NCBI RefSeq assembly: GCF_021390435.2
Contig: NZ_JAJVCN010000004.1
Location: 62,001 to 126,000, forward strand
Source: Kibdelosporangium philippinense
GTDB taxonomy: Bacteria > Actinomycetota > Actinomycetes > Mycobacteriales > Pseudonocardiaceae
Length of the DNA stretch: 64,000 nucleotides
Direction of reading: 5' to 3'
In this document: in pieces, positions 61,752 to 64,000 of the stretch
Layout of the letters: every line of letters begins with the position of its first letter
Numbering within the stretch: the first letter of the stretch is position 1
Position numbers and translations under genes: made by a program
The notes under the pieces: model-generated
Told to the model about the DNA's origin: nothing
Databases searched by the model: none
What the model saw: only the letters and a program-made list of their open reading frames with translations

Positions 61752-63196
61752 TGGCCATGCGGCGCCCGTGGACGCTGCGGATGCGGCTAGTCGTGGTCCT
61801 CCTCCTGCTCGGCACGGTCGGTCTTGCCGGGTTCGGCGTGGCGAGCGTGGTGCTGATCCGACAGTCGATGATCGCCAGGATCGACGACCAGCTCAGGGAC
61901 TTGGCCAACCGCCGTGGGCTCGGGCCGCCCCCTGAGGGACGGCGCAACGGCGACAACCTGCCGACCGAGTTCTTCTTCCTTGAGCTGTACACGAACGGCA
62001 GCCTGATCAGAGGGAGCAGCACGTCGGCCGGTCCCGCCCTGCCTGTCATCACCGGGCAGACAATCGGTCCGCTCGACGGAAAACCTTTCTTCGCCGAAGA
62101 CAAGCAAGGCGGCGCGCCATGGCGGGTGATCGTGCACCAACGCAGGCCGCCGCCGGCCGAGAACCGCCCACCAAGCATCGTGATGGTCGCCCAGTCGATG
62201 GAGAACACCGATGCCACGGTGACCAGGCTGATCTGGATCGAGGTGGCCGTCGGGATCGGACTGCTCCTGGCGATCGGCGCGGGCAGCTTCCTGTTGGTAC
62301 GGCTGGGCTTGCGGCCACTCGACCGGATCGAGCGAACAGCGGGCGACATCGCCGCAGGCGACCTGGACCTGCGAGTGGCCGCGGACTCCCGCACGGAAGT
62401 AGGCCGCCTCGGCGGCGCGCTGAACACGATGGTCGGCAGGCTGTCTTCGGCGCTGCGCCAACGTCAACAGTCAGAAACCCGCCTCCGCCGGTTCGTCGCG
62501 GACGCCTCGCACGAGTTACGGACCCCGCTGACGTCGATCCGTGGCTTCGCCGAGCTGCACCGCCGCGGCGGAGCGCCGGAACGGGCCGACGTGGACAGGT
62601 TGATGAGCCGCATCGAGGGCGAGGCCATCCGGATGGGCGCGCTCGTGGAAGACCTGCTGATGCTGGCCCGGCTGGACCAGGAACGCGCGTTGGACCTGAC
62701 CGAACTGGATATCCGGACGTTGGTCGAAGACGCCGTGCACGATGCGCGGGCGCGGGATCCTGAGCGTGAGGTGATCCTGGAGGTCGCGCGTAAGCCGATC
62801 CGGGTGACGGCCGATGAGCACCGGATGCGTCAGGTCATCACGAACCTGATCAGCAACGCGATGACGCACACGCCTCAGGACACCCCGATCCAGGTCCGTG
62901 TGGGGCTGCCAGCCAACCGCAAGGACACACCTGTGGCGATGGCCGGGACTTTGGAGCATTACGGGCGCGTGGTGCTTGAGGTCATCGATGAAGGGCCGGG
63001 CATCCCTTTGGAAGCCGCGCCGAACATCTTCGACAGGTTCTACCGCGTGGACGAGGCCCGGACGCGCACGCGCGGCGGCACAGGCCTCGGCTTGGCCATC
63101 ACAGCGGCGATCCTGGAAGCCCACGGCGGCCGGGTCGAACTCCGCACGGCACCAGGAGAAGGCGCCCGATTCACGGTTCTCTTGCCTTTGCCCTGA
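61751..63196 (+). CDS. Sensor histidine kinase
   Basis: 481 aa. Helix at ~10-32, extracellular domain to ~155 (Pro-rich, short), second helix (ATVTRLIWIEVAVGIGLLLA), HAMP, then HisKA with DASHELRTPLTSIRGF (phospho-His254), and HATPase (NLISNAMTHTPQD, DEGPGIP, GGTGLGLAI). Standard two-component sensor. Ligand unknown; genomic neighbours suggest an envelope signal. Confidence 0.95.
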   Translation: MAMRRPWTLRMRLVVVLLLLGTVGLAGFGVASVVLIRQSMIARIDDQLRDLANRRGLGPPPEGRRNGDNLPTEFFFLELYTNGSLIRGSSTSAGPALPVITGQTIGPLDGKPFFAEDKQGGAPWRVIVHQRRPPPAENRPPSIVMVAQSMENTDATVTRLIWIEVAVGIGLLLAIGAGSFLLVRLGLRPLDRIERTAGDIAAGDLDLRVAADSRTEVGRLGGALNTMVGRLSSALRQRQQSETRLRRFVADASHELRTPLTSIRGFAELHRRGGAPERADVDRLMSRIEGEAIRMGALVEDLLMLARLDQERALDLTELDIRTLVEDAVHDARARDPEREVILEVARKPIRVTADEHRMRQVITNLISNAMTHTPQDTPIQVRVGLPANRKDTPVAMAGTLEHYGRVVLEVIDEGPGIPLEAAPNIFDRFYRVDEARTRTRGGTGLGLAITAAILEAHGGRVELRTAPGEGARFTVLLPLP

Positions 63197-63203
63197 TAGA
63201 GAC

Positions 63204-63247
63204 TCGTGAGTGGTTATCCGTGTTAGAACACGGATAACCACTCACGA
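63204..63247. repeat. Palindromic repeat, copy 2
   Basis: A perfect 21-bp inverted repeat (arms 63204-63224 and 63227-63247) starting TCGTGAGTGGTTA and ending TAACCACTCACGA, 8 bases after the kinase stop. Same family as 33887-33929. Also works as a terminator between convergent genes. Confidence 0.85.
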
Positions 63248-63261
63248 CAGTTATTGGGCCT

Positions 63262-64000
63262 TTAGTGCTTGGCGAGGACGCCGTCGCGGCGGCGGGTGAT
63301 GCCCAGCGGGTTGGCGTCCTGCAGTTCGGCGGGCAGCAGCTCGTCCGGCCACGTCTGGTACGTCACCGGAGCCAGCCAACGGTAGATGCCGGGAACGCCG
63401 ATCGACGTGTGGATCGCGTTCGTCGTCGCGGGCCACGGGCCGCCGTGCTGCATCGCCCACGCCAGCGCGATACCCGTCGGCCACCCGTTGTAGATCAGCC
63501 GACCCGCGATCTTGTGCAGTTCGGCAGCCACAGCCGCGGCTTCCTTGTGCTCCGAAGCGGAGGCGTGCACCGTGCCGGTCAAGGTCCCGGGCAGACGGGA
63601 CAACACCGGCAGGACGTCGTTCACGTCCGAGTAGGTCACGACGATGCCGGACGGCCCGAAGTTCTCCTCGGTCAGCTTCTCCAGGTTCGCCACAAACGTC
63701 TCCAGCGGCACGGAGAACAGCGCGGGCTTGCCTGCCCAAGCGTCATCCGGAGCATTGCCCGTGGCGACCAGCGAGACAAGGGAGTTGTTGGACAACGCAT
63801 CCACGTGCGAGCGGTACGAGTCGCACATGCGCTCGTTGAGCATCGCGCCACCGTTGGACTCGGCGACGGCCTTGCCCAACTCGTCCACAATGGACGAAGG
63901 GGCGAACACCAGCCCAGGGTTGGTGCAGAACTGGCCCACACCCATCGTCACCGACTGGGCGAAACCTGCCGCGATGTCCGAGGCGCGCTCCGAGGCCGCT
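63262..64000 (-). CDS. Aldehyde dehydrogenase (NADP+), 3' part
   Basis: ~246 C-terminal residues; the frame is open to the right edge, so the start is outside. GQFCTNPGLVF holds the catalytic Cys in the form typical of alpha-ketoglutarate semialdehyde (2,5-dioxovalerate) dehydrogenases. Later ENFGPSGIVV corresponds to the conserved E-x-F-G-P motif. Oxidises the aldehyde of a sugar-acid or hydroxyproline pathway; the substrate is inferred. Confidence 0.85.
   Translation of the reverse strand, partial: AASERASDIAAGFAQSVTMGVGQFCTNPGLVFAPSSIVDELGKAVAESNGGAMLNERMCDSYRSHVDALSNNSLVSLVATGNAPDDAWAGKPALFSVPLETFVANLEKLTEENFGPSGIVVTYSDVNDVLPVLSRLPGTLTGTVHASASEHKEAAAVAAELHKIAGRLIYNGWPTGIALAWAMQHGGPWPATTNAIHTSIGVPGIYRWLAPVTYQTWPDELLPAELQDANPLGITRRRDGVLAKH

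Overview
The window is high-GC actinomycete DNA with many GTG/TTG starts, tightly overlapping operons and long antisense open frames. It looks like a soil member of the Pseudonocardiaceae (Amycolatopsis, Kibdelosporangium or Lentzea type): it carries a GlnX-GlnH-PknG operon, an IdeR-type iron regulator, a sortase-E type LAxTG surface protein, DUF3558, DUF4192 and DUF2293 proteins, and many secreted hydrolases. The genus cannot be fixed from the sequence alone. No rRNA, tRNA or CRISPR array was seen.

Layout. 1-8 kb: tail of a metallo-beta-lactamase-fold enzyme, a frameshifted small secreted protein, a divergent TetR/YCII pair, a cytochrome P450 followed by a 165-bp near-perfect palindrome, a LAKTG surface protein, a SanA-like membrane protein and a membrane-anchored zinc peptidase. 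8-15.4 kb: prolyl oligopeptidase, DUF2293 protein, GNAT, CBS protein, arylamine N-acetyltransferase with a DUF4139 protein, and a membrane diguanylate cyclase. 15.4-19.9 kb: SpoU methyltransferase, a cluster of small proteins resembling orphan toxin-immunity genes (DUF4279, SUKH and unknowns) with a transposase scar, PlsC, a broken DUF4259 gene and a small secreted protein. 19.9-28.6 kb: one seven-gene operon, glnX-glnH-unknown-pknG-PP2C-VWA-FHA, transcribed leftwards. 28.7-34.8 kb: adenosine deaminase divergent from an MFS transporter, a secreted X-Pro dipeptidyl-peptidase, a second PP2C-like phosphatase and an alpha/beta hydrolase.

34.8-41.8 kb is an alpha-galactoside locus: a ROK regulator, two secreted GH clan-D glycosidases and a divergent cytoplasmic GH36 alpha-galactosidase. 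Galactose salvage continues at 45.7-48.5 kb, where galK and galE lie directly behind an IdeR gene. Between them are DUF4192, a membrane protein, an NTF2-like protein, an IS3 remnant and an unknown helical protein. At 48.6-50.4 kb a 939-bp IS5-family element, whose transposase needs -1 frameshifting, interrupts a two-domain sulfurtransferase gene. Removing it with one TA copy restores the frame exactly.

50.5-64 kb: DUF3558 lipoprotein; AcuC deacetylase followed by a Pat-type lysine acetyltransferase fused to an apparently dead acyl-CoA ligase; MgtC protein behind a small leader ORF; FMN reductase; tryptophan 2,3-dioxygenase; a GT2-GtrA fusion and a GT39-type membrane glycosyltransferase; an OmpR/histidine-kinase pair preceded by three 11-bp direct repeats; and the C-terminal part of an aldehyde dehydrogenase. 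Palindromic elements directly after stop codons recur through the window; two of them (33.9 and 63.2 kb) are clearly the same family.
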